A stretch of 64,000 nucleotides of DNA from Exiguobacterium sp. BMC-KP (GCF_001275385.1 NZ_LGIW01000013.1:1-64000); one strand, 5' to 3'. Positions 1 to 9,236 are shown, counted from the stretch's first letter. Translations and numbers: made by a program. The notes: generated by a model from the sequence alone, not told the origin.

Positions 1-35
1 GTTTGTATTCCGTAGAATACGTTTTTTGCCTCATC

Positions 36-108
36 GTTCAGTTTTCAAAGTTCGTCGTGTCGTTTTCAGCGACTTTAATAAGATATCACGGAATAACTTA
101 AGCGTCAA
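36..108 (-). promoter_or_regulatory. rRNA operon promoter P2 and boxA-like antitermination site
   Basis: On the minus strand TTGACG (103-108), 17 bp, TATCTT (80-85) form a second good sigma-A promoter. About 30 bp downstream, at 36-53, lies GAACTTTGAAAACTGAAC, close to the boxA-type sequence found in Bacillus rRNA leaders and spacers. The 16S gene should begin just beyond position 1. The short ORF that can be drawn at 26-226 on the plus strand is a shadow of this control region. Confidence 0.72.
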
Positions 109-174
109 TCCCTTTTTGAAATCTTTTTTCTTTCTCGTCGCCGTCCAGCGCGTGTTGCCCTGTCGACATGTATT

Positions 175-203
175 AATATACTATCTCGATATAATACCGT
201 CAA
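175..203 (-). promoter_or_regulatory. rRNA operon promoter P1
   Basis: Read on the minus strand, a -35 TTGACG at 198-203 is followed by 17 bp and a -10 TATATT at 175-180. It points left, out of the window. With a second near-identical promoter and a boxA-like element downstream it looks like the first of two tandem sigma-A promoters of an rRNA operon. No protein gene fits between here and the window edge. Confidence 0.75.
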
Positions 204-284
204 TAGTTTTACTAAAAAAACTTTAAAATTCTTTTTCCTTCTATATATAGCAAAACAATCAAATACATAAAATGAAGCCGATCG

Positions 285-1154
285 TCATAAGACCGGCTCA
301 TATGTCACGAGTTCGACGCCTGCTCCTTTAGTCGTTTGATACGAAATCCGGATCAAACCTTTTCGCATGAAGAAATCAATCAGGCTACTCAAATCTACCT
401 TGACTTCTTGTAGTCGCTCTTCTTCCATCAATTCGTACATCGTCCAAGGCACGGTACGTTCCCGCATGATTTCGAATAAATAGCGACCTCCCGATAAGAC
501 TTTAGACTGTAGTAGATGTTCAAGCCCAATCAAAGCGAGGTGAATACGCTGATCTAACGTTTCTTCACTCATCAACAATTGTTCATATAATTTATAGACA
601 TCCGGATCATCCAGTCTCGCCTGTTCCCAAACTACTGTCTCAGGATGTTTTCCTTTTTCGAGAACAGATAATCGCGCAAGATGATGCAACGCATGATGGA
701 CATGTGTATAGGCATCATAGTGATGCCCGCGACTGAACAAGTTTCTTCCATCTTGGAAACGACGCAAGAGTTTAGCAAACGAAATCGTCATCTGTAGATG
801 TCGCTCTTCATCTGGAAAGTTCAATAGTTGACGTTTTAAATCAACTAAGTAATCGTTTCGCTCGAAAACGATCGTTCCTTCTGCAATCCAGTGAATTGCA
901 CGTCGATTGGCATTCAACAAAATCCAGCGCGATAATACATCTTCGTGTACAAGATGTAAGGATACCCTTAGTGTGTTCAGTCGATAATGTTTGATCGTCC
1001 ACTCGACTTCCGGATCTCTCGTAATGACGACAAGAAGTGTATCAAATTGATCCGTCAAGGAATCCCGCGGTTGTCGCTTCTCTACAGCAATAATCCCTTG
1101 TGTTTCACGGTAAGCCGCGTATTCTGAATAAATCGTTCGTGTTGCTTGTTCCAT
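285..1154 (-). CDS. ygxA: Nucleotidyltransferase-like protein YgxA
   Basis: This 289-residue protein matches what I know of B. subtilis YgxA, a predicted nucleotidyltransferase-fold protein of unknown substrate. The N-terminal 115 or so residues form the alpha/beta part (LLVVITRDPEVEWTI and similar) and the remainder is helical, with a His-rich stretch near the middle (SRGHHYDAYTHVHHALHHL). It sits upstream of an rRNA operon and next to ygzB and perR, the same order as in B. subtilis, which supports the name more than any motif does. The ATG is preceded by GAAGGGTGAG at a slightly long distance. It is divergent from ygzB. Biochemical function is not established. Confidence 0.8.
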   Translation of the reverse strand: MEQATRTIYSEYAAYRETQGIIAVEKRQPRDSLTDQFDTLLVVITRDPEVEWTIKHYRLNTLRVSLHLVHEDVLSRWILLNANRRAIHWIAEGTIVFERNDYLVDLKRQLLNFPDEERHLQMTISFAKLLRRFQDGRNLFSRGHHYDAYTHVHHALHHLARLSVLEKGKHPETVVWEQARLDDPDVYKLYEQLLMSEETLDQRIHLALIGLEHLLQSKVLSGGRYLFEIMRERTVPWTMYELMEEERLQEVKVDLSSLIDFFMRKGLIRISYQTTKGAGVELVTYEPVL

Positions 1155-1268
1155 TTACTTCTCACCCTTCTATACGAACTCGTCGTTACCATTTTCGACA
1201 AAAAAACAAGCTTTCCTTCTTCAGACAGTCGTACTTCTTATGCTAGACTGACAACAGGGGGAATTCAC

Positions 1269-1631
1269 TTGAAAAAACAACGTAAAAATAAAATAAACCG
1301 TGCGCGAAACCTTGCTATGTTTCTTGTATTCGGTGGTATGCTCGTCATGTACGGTGGTCTACTACTTAAACAATTCGAAATCATCATGGTCTTACTCATG
1401 CTTCTCGGCTTTGTCATGGTCCTCGCTAGTACGGCACTCTACTTCTTGATTGGTCTTACATCAACAAAAGCAGCTGTCGTTACTTGTCCGAACTGCGGAA
1501 AAGAAACAAAAGTACTCGGACGTGTCGACTTATGTATGCATTGTGATGAACCGCTCACGATGGATCCGTCTCTTGAAGGAAAAGAATTCGATGAAAAATA
1601 TAATAAACACAATAAACGAGCTCCCCGCTAA
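1269..1631 (+). CDS. ygzB: YgzB family small membrane protein with zinc-ribbon tail
   Basis: This 120-residue protein has a basic N-terminus, two closely packed membrane segments (roughly residues 14-60) and a C-terminal cytoplasmic domain with CPNCGKETKVLGRVDLCMHC, two CxxC pairs that probably bind zinc. It matches the UPF0295/YgzB family in length and order. I start it at the TTG at 1269 because AGGGGG lies seven bases upstream and the homologues begin there; the open frame extends further upstream without a ribosome site. Position next to perR is conserved in Bacillales. Function is unknown. Confidence 0.85.
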   Translation: MKKQRKNKINRARNLAMFLVFGGMLVMYGGLLLKQFEIIMVLLMLLGFVMVLASTALYFLIGLTSTKAAVVTCPNCGKETKVLGRVDLCMHCDEPLTMDPSLEGKEFDEKYNKHNKRAPR

Positions 1632-1648
1632 GGCAGCTCGTTTTTTTA
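1614..1648 (+). terminator. Intrinsic terminator after ygzB
   Basis: AAACGAGCT pairs with AGCTCGTTT, followed by a run of seven T. The left arm overlaps the end of ygzB, and the T-run reaches the stop codon of the convergent perR. Confidence 0.8.
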
Positions 1649-2080
1649 TTGGACATTCGATTGACAGTCCGGACAAGTACCGTACACTTCTAATCGGTGA
1701 CGATCGACTTTGAAGCCCGTTAAGTGAGCCGCAACCGTTTCGACATCATCGAGCACAGGATAGTTGAAATCAACGATCTTTCCGCAGTTTTCACAGATCA
1801 TGTGGTAATGGCGCGTCGTAACGAAATCGAAGCGACTTGAAGCGTCTCCGTAATTCATTTCTTCAACGATTCCCTTTTCTCGAAAAACGCGTAAGTTATT
1901 ATATACAGTCGCCACACTCATATTCGGAAATCGATGTTCAAGAGCACGATAAATCTCATCCGCTGTCGGATGCGTGTGTCCAGTCGTTAGATATTCCAAA
2001 ATCGCGTGACGTTGTGGTGTCATTCGAACGCCTGATTCCCGAAGTGACTTCACGGCGTCATCCAGCATTTCGTTAGCCAC
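1646..2080 (-). CDS. perR: Peroxide-responsive repressor PerR (Fur family)
   Basis: PerR is a metal-dependent repressor that senses hydrogen peroxide by iron-catalysed histidine oxidation. This protein has the winged-helix half ([29 protein letters not shown]), the regulatory metal ligands ([11 protein letters not shown]) and two CxxC zinc sites (CENCGK, CPDC). I start it at the GTG at 2078-2080: GAGGGG lies six bases before it, and from there it aligns end to end with B. subtilis PerR. An upstream ATG at 2105-2107 is in frame but has no ribosome site. A Per box sits over its promoter, so it is probably autoregulated. Divergent from hemL. Confidence 0.95.
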   Translation of the reverse strand: MANEMLDDAVKSLRESGVRMTPQRHAILEYLTTGHTHPTADEIYRALEHRFPNMSVATVYNNLRVFREKGIVEEMNYGDASSRFDFVTTRHYHMICENCGKIVDFNYPVLDDVETVAAHLTGFKVDRHRLEVYGTCPDCQSNVQ

Positions 2081-2118
2081 GTCCATCCCCTCATTTCTAT
2101 CTTTCATTGATTATCAGA

Positions 2119-2164
2119 TTGTAATCTTTATAATTAGTCTACCTACAATTATCCATTCCGTCAA
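2119..2164 (-). promoter_or_regulatory. perR promoter with PerR box
   Basis: On the minus strand TTGACG (2159-2164), 17 bp and TAGACT (2136-2141) form the perR promoter. Just downstream of the -10, at 2119-2133, TTATAAAGATTACAA matches the Per-box consensus TTATAATNATTATAA at 12 of 14 defined positions, which would block transcription. The same site is within about 75 bp of the hemL promoter region, where TGATACAAT (2190-2198) is an extended -10, so hemL could share this control. Confidence 0.75.
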
Positions 2165-2243
2165 CGGCTCTGCACCGGATTTGACGTCCATGATACAATC
2201 ATATCGTGATATTTTTCACGAATCATCGATTGGAGGAATCCTC

Positions 2244-3542
2244 ATGTCTACCCACACTACACGTCCTACTTCAGAGGCGTTATATGAAATCGCACAAGAG
2301 TGTATCGTTGGTGGCGTTAACAGCCCATCCCGTTCATTCAAAGCCGTCGGCGGCGGCGCACCTGTCTACATGGAACGCGGAGAAGGTGCTTATTTTTATG
2401 ATGTCGATGGCAATCGCTATATCGATTACTTAGCAGCTTATGGTCCGATCATCACGGGACACGGTCACCCCCACATTACGGAAGCGATCACACATGCTGC
2501 CCAAAATGGTCTTCTCTACGGAACACCCCACCGTCTAGAAATCGACTTTGCACATAAACTACAAAAGGCGATTCCCTCGCTTGAAAAGGTTCGTTTCACG
2601 AACTCAGGAACAGAAGCCGTCATGACGACGATTCGTGTCGCTCGTGCTTATACAGGTCGGGAACTTGTTGTTAAATTCAGTGGTTGCTACCACGGTCATT
2701 CAGATCTGATGCTGATTGCAGCAGGCAGTGGACCAGCGACACTTGGTTCTCCTGATTCAGCCGGTGTCACGAAAGCGACAGCAAAAGAAGTCATTACGAC
2801 ACCTTTCAATGACATCGAGTCGTACCGTCAAATCATGGAACAATGGGGCGACCAAATCGCTTGTGTACTCGTTGAACCAATCGTCGGAAACTTCGGTATC
2901 GTCGAACCACAACCTGGTTTCCTCGCTGCAGTCAACGAAATCACACATGCTCACGGCGCACTCGTCATCTATGATGAAGTCATCACAGCATTCCGCTTCA
3001 CATACGGTAGTGCACAAGAGTTACTCGACATCCGTCCCGATATGACAGCACTTGGTAAAATCATCGGCGGTGGTTTACCGATTGGTGCTTATGGTGGTCG
3101 TAAAGAAATCATGGAACATGTCGCGCCACTCGGTCCTGCTTATCAAGCGGGAACAATGGCGGGTAACCCGGCATCGATGGCTGCAGGGATCGCTTGTCTT
3201 GAATTACTTGAGCAGCCTGGCGTCTATGAACAACTCGATCATCTTGGCGCTTTACTCGAACAAGGTGTGCTTGAAGCAGCGAAGCGTCATGATGTCACGA
3301 TTACGATCAACCGTCTAAAAGGTGCCATGACTGTCTACTTCACGGATGAAACAGTCATCGACTACGATGGTGCAGAACGTGCGGACAGTGAAATGTTTGG
3401 TCGCTTCTTTAAATTAATGCTTGAAGAAGGTATCAACCTCGCACCGTCGAAATATGAAGCGTGGTTCTTGACGACAGAACATACAGAAGCCGACATCACA
3501 GAAACGATTGCAGCAGTCGATCGTGCCTTTGCTCGACTATAA
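2244..3542 (+). CDS. hemL: Glutamate-1-semialdehyde 2,1-aminomutase
   Basis: This PLP enzyme moves the amino group of glutamate-1-semialdehyde to make 5-aminolevulinate, the precursor of haem. The 432-residue length, the [14 protein letters not shown] cofactor region, DEVITAFR and the Schiff-base lysine near residue 272 ([13 protein letters not shown]) are all typical. The ATG at 2244 has GGAGGA nine bases upstream; the longer open frame lacks such a site. Its position beside perR matches gsaB of B. subtilis, so it may be the second aminomutase copy and not the hem-operon one. Haem supply beside a peroxide regulator fits demand for catalase haem. Confidence 0.93.
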   Translation: MSTHTTRPTSEALYEIAQECIVGGVNSPSRSFKAVGGGAPVYMERGEGAYFYDVDGNRYIDYLAAYGPIITGHGHPHITEAITHAAQNGLLYGTPHRLEIDFAHKLQKAIPSLEKVRFTNSGTEAVMTTIRVARAYTGRELVVKFSGCYHGHSDLMLIAAGSGPATLGSPDSAGVTKATAKEVITTPFNDIESYRQIMEQWGDQIACVLVEPIVGNFGIVEPQPGFLAAVNEITHAHGALVIYDEVITAFRFTYGSAQELLDIRPDMTALGKIIGGGLPIGAYGGRKEIMEHVAPLGPAYQAGTMAGNPASMAAGIACLELLEQPGVYEQLDHLGALLEQGVLEAAKRHDVTITINRLKGAMTVYFTDETVIDYDGAERADSEMFGRFFKLMLEEGINLAPSKYEAWFLTTEHTEADITETIAAVDRAFARL

Positions 3543-3548
3543 TCAAAT

Positions 3549-3589
3549 AAAAAGCAGCGATCCTCGTGTGAGGTTCGCTGCTTTTTTTG
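3549..3589. terminator. Bidirectional terminator between hemL and ygaD
   Basis: AAAAAGCAGCGA..CCTC pairs with GAGG..TCGCTGCTTTTTTT around a GTGT loop. A-rich and T-rich flanks let it serve both convergent genes. Confidence 0.85.
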
Positions 3590-5371
3590 TTATTCGACAA
3601 GCTCCAAATTTTGAATCGCGTACAGTTCAAAATAAGCGCCCCGTTTTTGCATGAGGACTTCATGTGTCCCCATTTCCGTAATTTGACCATTTTCAATGAC
3701 GACGATTTTATCGGCATCAGTGATCGTCGATAATCGGTGTGCGACAGTGAACGTCGTCCGTCCTTTCGCAAGACGAGCGAGCGAATCTTGAATCATCGCT
3801 TCGCTTTCTAAATCAAGCGCACTCGTTGCTTCATCCAAAATCAGAATCGGTGGATTCTTCAAGAAGACCCGTGCAATCGCAAGACGTTGCTTTTGCCCCC
3901 CCGACAACTTGACGCCGCGTTCTCCGACCGGCGTATGATAGCCGTTTGCCAATCGTTCGATGAATTCGTGGGCATTCGCTGCCTTAGCTGCCGCGATGAC
4001 TTCTTCATCCGTCGCCTCTGGATTCCCCATCTTGATATTCATCTGAACCGATTCACTGAAGAGAATCGATTCCTGCATGACCATCCCAATCTGATCACGA
4101 AGACCACGTAACTTCAGGTCACGGATATCGACACCATCGAGCGTGATCCGTCCGGCAGAAACATCATAGAAGCGTGGAATCAAACTGACAAGCGTTGATT
4201 TCCCGCCACCTGACATCCCGACAAAAGCGATTCGCTCTCCTGCTTGGACGTCAAGCGTCAAACGATCAATCGCCAGCTCGCCGCCTTCTTCATAAGCAAA
4301 GCTGATGTTTTCGAACTGAACATTTCCGCGAACATCTTTTGGATCGCGTGCATTCGGTTTTTCCGTGATATCATACGGCTCATCTAAAAACTCGAACATT
4401 CGGTCCATCGAAGCAATTGATTGTGTCAATGTCGTCGAAGAGTTGACGAGACGACCGAGCGGTGCATACAGACGATCAATATAACCAATGAACGCGACCA
4501 TCGTTCCGAGCGACACTTGATTGTTCAAGACGAAGAAGGCTGCTGTCCCGAAAATCAGAATCGGTGCGAAGTCCGTAATCGTTGAGACGACGACGTACGT
4601 CCGTGCATTCCAGTTCGTTTGGCGAAGTGCCGCTTTTAAGAAGCCATCATTTTGATGTTTGAACGCTTTGTTTTCATGTGGTTCGAGTGCAAAACTACGA
4701 ATGACTGCCATTCCGTTGACGCGTTCCGTCAAATGACCTTGTAGTTCCGCAAGTGCTGCCGAGCGTTCCCGTGTCAAGCCACGTAAGCGACCGTAAAAGA
4801 ATTTGACCGCAAGTGCATAGAACGGCAACGGAATGATCGCGACAAGCGTCAATTTCGGATCAATCGTCCACATGATCGCAATCGCAATGAAAATCGTGAT
4901 CATATCAAGCCACAGATTCATTAATCCCGTGACGACGAAATCTTTCGTCTGCTCGACATCATTGATGATCCGCGAGATGACTTCACCGGTTTTCGTATTT
5001 GAATAAAAACGAAGTGATAATTTCTGAACATGATCAAACAATCGATTTCGAACATCAAATAGAATCTTCGACGCCGACCATTGCGCGAGGTATTGACGGA
5101 CGTATTCAAGCGGTGGCTTGACGATCAAGAAGATGAAGACACCTGCTCCAATCAAATACGCCAACTGCTTACTTTTTTCCGCCATCGGCATCGTATTCCC
5201 AGTCAAGATGTTATCGATGATGTACTTATACAACAACGGAAGTCCGAGCGGGATCGAGAACTTGATGATCCCGACGAAGACCGTCAGGAGAATCTGTTTT
5301 TGATACGGCTTGACGAACGCCATGTAGCGGCGGATCGAGCCTTGTTTCTTACGTTTTGCTTGTGTTGCCAC
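3590..5371 (-). CDS. ygaD: ABC transporter with fused membrane and ATPase domains (YgaD-like)
   Basis: A half-size multidrug-type exporter of 593 residues: six membrane segments in the first 320 residues, then one nucleotide-binding domain with Walker A GMSGGGKST, signature LSGGQKQR, Walker B LILDEATSALD and H-loop AHRLS. All catalytic residues are canonical, so it can work as a homodimer. It closely resembles YgaD of B. subtilis and holds the same place beside hemL/gsaB and ygaC. I start it at the GTG at 5369-5371, preceded by AAGGAAG at eight bases; an in-frame TTG six codons earlier overlaps that ribosome site. Substrate unknown. Confidence 0.88.
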   Translation of the reverse strand: MATQAKRKKQGSIRRYMAFVKPYQKQILLTVFVGIIKFSIPLGLPLLYKYIIDNILTGNTMPMAEKSKQLAYLIGAGVFIFLIVKPPLEYVRQYLAQWSASKILFDVRNRLFDHVQKLSLRFYSNTKTGEVISRIINDVEQTKDFVVTGLMNLWLDMITIFIAIAIMWTIDPKLTLVAIIPLPFYALAVKFFYGRLRGLTRERSAALAELQGHLTERVNGMAVIRSFALEPHENKAFKHQNDGFLKAALRQTNWNARTYVVVSTITDFAPILIFGTAAFFVLNNQVSLGTMVAFIGYIDRLYAPLGRLVNSSTTLTQSIASMDRMFEFLDEPYDITEKPNARDPKDVRGNVQFENISFAYEEGGELAIDRLTLDVQAGERIAFVGMSGGGKSTLVSLIPRFYDVSAGRITLDGVDIRDLKLRGLRDQIGMVMQESILFSESVQMNIKMGNPEATDEEVIAAAKAANAHEFIERLANGYHTPVGERGVKLSGGQKQRLAIARVFLKNPPILILDEATSALDLESEAMIQDSLARLAKGRTTFTVAHRLSTITDADKIVVIENGQITEMGTHEVLMQKRGAYFELYAIQNLELVE

Positions 5372-5413
5372 GTGTTTCACTTCCTTCAATTAAAAAAAGA
5401 CGATGGCGAACCA

Positions 5414-5956
5414 TCATCTCCGATATCTTGTTTCATATTCACGATACCACATATCCACGAAAGCCGGGTTAAACGGACCCTTCCGACTACGAATCCACTG
5501 AATCAGGATTTGGACATTGTCTTTCAAAATACGATCAATCGCCTTTGGATAATTCATCTCACGGCGATGTTTCTCATATTCGTCCTCATCGAGGATCATG
5601 TAAGACATGTCCGGATATACTTTGATATCTAAATCATAATCAATGTACTTGACTGCTCGATCTTTCTCATCGAACGTAGAAGGCGATCCGAGGTTGCAAT
5701 AATAATAAATGCCGTCCTCCCGAATCATACAAATGACATTGAACCAGAGTTCTGTTGAAAAATAACAGATTGCAGGCTCTCGCGTTCGCCACTGACGACC
5801 ATCCGATTCGCTGACCATGATGCGGTCATTGAACCCAATCAATTCTTCTTCCGTCGATTTCAGCACGAGCGTTTCTTCCCAAACTCTGTGTAAGCTCCCG
5901 TTATGTTTGAAACTTTGAATCTCAATCTTGCTACTTTCTTTTGGGAATCGACTCAT
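5414..5956 (-). CDS. ntdP: DUF402 nucleoside tri-/diphosphatase NtdP
   Basis: The 180-residue protein is a full-length DUF402/NtdP-type protein, a family of metal-dependent nucleoside tri- and diphosphatases (YgaC in B. subtilis). Family signatures include [18 protein letters not shown] and the acidic pair around [13 protein letters not shown] and DEDEYEKH, which bind the metal. AAAGGAG lies seven bases before the ATG. A perfect TATAAT on the minus strand at 6010-6015 is the probable -10 of its promoter. The gene precedes ygaD in the same direction with about 40 bp between them, so they may be co-transcribed. Confidence 0.88.
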   Translation of the reverse strand: MSRFPKESSKIEIQSFKHNGSLHRVWEETLVLKSTEEELIGFNDRIMVSESDGRQWRTREPAICYFSTELWFNVICMIREDGIYYYCNLGSPSTFDEKDRAVKYIDYDLDIKVYPDMSYMILDEDEYEKHRREMNYPKAIDRILKDNVQILIQWIRSRKGPFNPAFVDMWYREYETRYRR

Positions 5957-6072
5957 GTGCTACTCCTTTCTAAAGCGTTTTTCTTCCATTCTGCTATACT
6001 CTCGTGCTTATTATACCCATTTTCAGAACGCATGAAAAACGAAAGGGTATTTTTTCAGAAAAATGACGGAAT

Positions 6073-6498
6073 TCAGCCTTGAAAGTGATTCAAAATCGCA
6101 TTTTTTCGTTGTTTGAACATCGGTTTTAAGATGAACGCTTCAATGGAGAGGGCAGGAAGGAATGATGCATAGGTCACTTCATCCACGAAATAGACTCCAG
6201 ATTCACGTTCTTCAACCCGGTGCACGTGGCACCACGCTCGAAACGGATACGGGACTTTCGTACCAACATCAACGAAGACATATTCTTCTACGAAAGGAAT
6301 CCAAGACGTCCAGGAGACAAACAGTGGCGAAACTCCGACGCGCAGACGAATTGTATTTCCTGCTCGCGTTCGTGTATCTCCCGACGTTTTCACTTGCGGA
6401 AATACGGTCAATCGACTCAATGCCTTGGCATCACTTAAGAATTCCCACGCTTGCTCTTTTGATGTATCGACACGTGTCTCAAAACGAAAAGTATGCAT
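6073..6498 (-). CDS. SRPBCC-fold protein
   Basis: A 141-residue protein starting HTFRFETRVDTSKEQAWEFLSDAKALSRLT, the usual opening of the START/SRPBCC superfamily, whose members form a deep hydrophobic pocket and bind lipids or polyketides. The centre (VSWTSWIPFVEEYVFVDV) and the C-terminal helix (AFILKPMFKQRKNAILNHF) fit. No catalytic residues can be named. Its ATG overlaps the stop of mutY, so the two are translationally coupled. The ligand and role are unknown. Confidence 0.75.
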   Translation of the reverse strand: MHTFRFETRVDTSKEQAWEFLSDAKALSRLTVFPQVKTSGDTRTRAGNTIRLRVGVSPLFVSWTSWIPFVEEYVFVDVGTKVPYPFRAWCHVHRVEERESGVYFVDEVTYASFLPALSIEAFILKPMFKQRKNAILNHFQG

Positions 6499-7514
6499 TA
6501 GATCTCCCCCTTTAATAGTCGATCAATCTTCATTTGCGCGACAGAAATCGGATGCGTCATATATGTTTCCTGATCGACTAGCACTGTCTGGTCCGGCTGT
6601 TCCGTCACGCGATAGACAGCAATTTCCCAAATCCGGTGCGAAAAGATATGCCGGACGTGTCCAACAAGCGTTCCGTTTCGATCTTCTTCCGCTTCCCGTA
6701 GTGGATATTGCCACATGCCAGCGAGTAAACCTGTCTCAGCTCGTTGTTCGATTGCGATTTTTCCATCTGTTTCATAGACAAGAGCATCATAAGGAATAAT
6801 TTGCGTCTTCCCTTTCTTCGTCTTCACAGGCAATTCTTCCTGTGCGTTTCGATCATATGCGAAACAAACGTCTTGAACAGGACAAAGTCCACACATCGGT
6901 GACTTTGGGGTACAGACCATTGCCCCGAGTTCCATCAGCCCTTGATTAAAACTCGATGGATCAGCCGGATCAATCAATTGGTAAACTGCTGCTTCAAATA
7001 ACTTCCGCGTCTTCGGAGCTGCGATATCCTCATAAATTCCAAGAACACGCGAAAGGACGCGCATCACGTTCCCATCTACTGCAGGTTCCGCTTGTCCATA
7101 AGCAATCGACAGAACCGCTCCTGTCGTGTACGGACCGACTCCCTTCAATTGACTGAATAATTCTTTCTCATCCGGGACAATTCCATCATATTTTTCAACA
7201 ACTTCCTGAACTGCGATTTGAAGATTCTTTACACGGGAATAGTACCCTAAGCCTTCCCAATGCTTCAGGACCTCACTTTGTTCCGCTTGCGCTAAATCAT
7301 GCGGTGTCGGAAAACGTTTCGTGAAGCGCTCGTAATACGGAATCACGGTATCGACGCGTGTTTGCTGAAGCATGATTTCACTAATCCAAATATGATACGG
7401 ATTTTTTGTTCTCCGCCAAGGCAAATCTCGCTGTTCACGTAAGAACCAAGCAATCAGTTCTGTGGTAAATTGTGTTTTATTAAAGTTTGTGAAATATTCT
7501 TGAACGACAGTCAA
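6498..7514 (-). CDS. mutY: A/G-specific adenine glycosylase MutY
   Basis: MutY removes adenine mispaired with 8-oxoguanine. The 338-residue protein has the helix-hairpin-helix (QLKGVGPYTTGAVLSIAYG), the catalytic Asp (AVDGNVMRV) and the [4Fe-4S] ligands spaced C-x6-C-x2-C-x5-C (CTPKSPMCGLCPVQDVC). The C-terminal 110 residues form the Nudix-like domain that reads 8-oxoG. The start is a TTG with AGAGG upstream. An oxidative-damage repair gene a few kb from perR fits the neighbourhood, though no Per box was seen here. Divergent from yfhP, as in B. subtilis. Confidence 0.95.
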   Translation of the reverse strand: MTVVQEYFTNFNKTQFTTELIAWFLREQRDLPWRRTKNPYHIWISEIMLQQTRVDTVIPYYERFTKRFPTPHDLAQAEQSEVLKHWEGLGYYSRVKNLQIAVQEVVEKYDGIVPDEKELFSQLKGVGPYTTGAVLSIAYGQAEPAVDGNVMRVLSRVLGIYEDIAAPKTRKLFEAAVYQLIDPADPSSFNQGLMELGAMVCTPKSPMCGLCPVQDVCFAYDRNAQEELPVKTKKGKTQIIPYDALVYETDGKIAIEQRAETGLLAGMWQYPLREAEEDRNGTLVGHVRHIFSHRIWEIAVYRVTEQPDQTVLVDQETYMTHPISVAQMKIDRLLKGEI

Positions 7515-7617
7515 AAGGTTACCTCTTTTCTCTTAGATACGATATATTAATTAAAAATTACACGAAAGAACCTCGATGGATCTACCATCACGATTTTATA
7601 GAAGGAGCGAATTCGCA

Positions 7618-8601
7618 TTGGATACTGGGACGCATATCGGCATGGGACTTTGTCTCGCCGCCATCTCAACGCTACACCCTGACGTCGCAGCGAGCACGAC
7701 GATGTTTGCTGCCGTGACGACGACAGCGCTCGTCGGCTCACATGCACCGGACTTCGACACCGTCTTCAAATTTAAAGGAAATAGCGCCTACTTGCGCCAA
7801 CATCGCGGAAAGTCGCATGGCTTGATTGCCTTGATTGCTTGGCCCTTGCTACTATCAATTGTTATCGGTACGTTATTCGGTATACCTCCGACTTCATTAT
7901 GGCTGATGGCACAGATTGCTGTCGCCCTTCATGTCTTCGTCGATCTGTTTAACGCGTACGGAACACAAGCCTTACACCCATTCAAACAATCCTGGATCGG
8001 TTGGGGTGTCATTAACACATTTGATCCGTATCTGTTCACGATGTATTATGCTGCGTTCGGGATTTGGTTGTTGACGAAAGCAACAATTGTCATCTTCCCA
8101 ATATTGATCGCTATCGTCATTATCTACTACGCCGTTCAGTTTAAATTGCGGAATGATGCCTTAGCAACTGCAGCCCGTTATTATCGCGGGGCGCATAAGC
8201 TCTTCATCTCGCCAGGCATGAAATGGGACGAGTGGCATGTCGCGGCACGTTTACGTGACGAGTACTCTGTCGTTAAGATCAATAGTGGAAATGTCGTTGA
8301 GTGTGGAAATTTCCGCATCAAGGACGAACCGCATGGGGACGATTTATATGAAATCGTTAAACAAAATGCTGACTTGCAAGCGTTTCTTGAATTCTCGAAG
8401 ATCCATACGTATACGGTCTCACGTAAGGACGGTATTGTCGAATACCGCTTTACGAACCTACGTTACTTCACGAAGGAAGTCTATCCGTTCGTTGCCGTCG
8501 TCAGAATCGACGCAGCGACAAAGGAAATCGTCAGTTCGTACACCGGCTGGGTGTTCAGCGAACGGACCTTGCAAAAAAAGTTGTTCATCCCTGCATTATA
8601 A
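7618..8601 (+). CDS. yfhP: Membrane-bound metal-dependent hydrolase YfhP (LexA-binding/YdjM type)
   Basis: A 327-residue protein that begins DTGTHIGMGLCLAAISTL and carries conserved His/Asp motifs between membrane segments (GSHAPDFDTV, HRGKSHG, HVFVDLFNAYGTQA), as in the predicted inner-membrane hydrolases of the YdjM/YfhP family. The C-terminal 150 residues are soluble. The start is a TTG at 7618 with AAGGAG ten bases upstream. Position opposite mutY matches B. subtilis. The substrate is not known; in B. subtilis YfhP has been linked to repression of its own neighbours. Confidence 0.85.
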   Translation: MDTGTHIGMGLCLAAISTLHPDVAASTTMFAAVTTTALVGSHAPDFDTVFKFKGNSAYLRQHRGKSHGLIALIAWPLLLSIVIGTLFGIPPTSLWLMAQIAVALHVFVDLFNAYGTQALHPFKQSWIGWGVINTFDPYLFTMYYAAFGIWLLTKATIVIFPILIAIVIIYYAVQFKLRNDALATAARYYRGAHKLFISPGMKWDEWHVAARLRDEYSVVKINSGNVVECGNFRIKDEPHGDDLYEIVKQNADLQAFLEFSKIHTYTVSRKDGIVEYRFTNLRYFTKEVYPFVAVVRIDAATKEIVSSYTGWVFSERTLQKKLFIPAL

Positions 8602-8604
8602 AGA

Positions 8605-8648
8605 AAAAGCTCCGCGCAACGGTAATCCCGATGTGCGGAGCTTTTTTC
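8605..8648. terminator. Bidirectional terminator between yfhP and yfhJ
   Basis: AAAAGCTCCGC pairs with GCGGAGCTTTTTT across an 18-base loop, with A- and T-runs on the two sides. Confidence 0.8.
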
Positions 8649-8919
8649 ATTCGACGTTTCGACCTGTCATCAAATGCTTGAACTTTTCATTCGTCGTGTT
8701 AAACCGGTGTAACATCGCCCCGTGCTGTTTAATCTGTTGTTCGACGAAATGAACAGCAACGGCTTCACCTTGATATTTTTCACCAGCACGCGCGAGTGTC
8801 GCTTCGAAATCTTCCCATAGGACTTCGACCCATGTTAATGCCTCGTCGGGCGTCAGTACGTCGTTTACTTGTAATAACTCTTCGGCTAGTTGCTGGAGTG
8901 CTTGTTCTCGATTTGTCAT
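8647..8919 (-). CDS. yfhJ: YfhJ family (WVELL) small protein
   Basis: A 90-residue soluble, acidic protein. The stretch DEALTWVEVLWEDFEATLARAG matches the WVELL signature of the YfhJ family, followed by a helical half ending KFKHLM. It overlaps yfhH by four bases, so they form an operon. No catalytic or binding function is known for the family. Confidence 0.8.
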   Translation of the reverse strand: MTNREQALQQLAEELLQVNDVLTPDEALTWVEVLWEDFEATLARAGEKYQGEAVAVHFVEQQIKQHGAMLHRFNTTNEKFKHLMTGRNVE

Positions 8920-9236
8920 GCCTGTTCTCCCTCTCCTGTAAATAGTGCGAGTGGAATCGCGACTTCTTGAGCTGTTCCTTCAAAATGTCCCCAACCCATG
9001 ACCCCATTGACGAAGTGTAATTCAAATCGTGCCTCTTCTCCTTCAATCCGGTAATAGGCACCCCGTTCAAATCGTTCCGGGTCGACTAAATAACTTTTCG
9101 CAATGGCGATTTTTCGCGTCACGACTTCTACTTCGCTGACGTTACCATGTTGCTCAGCTTTTCGTTTCTGTTCACTTAATTTCGTGATCAGCATTTCAAG
9201 CTCATATTTTGATAATTGACTCATCCGTGTCTCCAT
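8916..9236 (-). CDS. yfhH: DUF1811 protein YfhH
   Basis: A 106-residue protein with an N-terminal helical half (KYELEMLITKLSEQKRKAEQ) and a C-terminal beta half with GAYYRIEGEEARFELHFVNG and GVMGWGHFEG, matching the YfhH/DUF1811 family. The first ATG fits homologue length and has AGAGGGGG ten bases upstream; a second ATG at codon 5 also has a usable site. It precedes yfhJ in an operon. Function unknown. Confidence 0.82.
   Translation of the reverse strand: METRMSQLSKYELEMLITKLSEQKRKAEQHGNVSEVEVVTRKIAIAKSYLVDPERFERGAYYRIEGEEARFELHFVNGVMGWGHFEGTAQEVAIPLALFTGEGEQA

Noticed and set aside
26-226. 66-codon ORF at the left edge on the plus strand
   Set aside because: It runs through the two rRNA promoters and boxA-like site on the other strand and has no ribosome binding site or protein-like composition.
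3590-5371. ygaD as half of a heterodimeric exporter
   Set aside because: All motifs of its ATPase are canonical and no partner gene is adjacent, so a homodimer is simpler.
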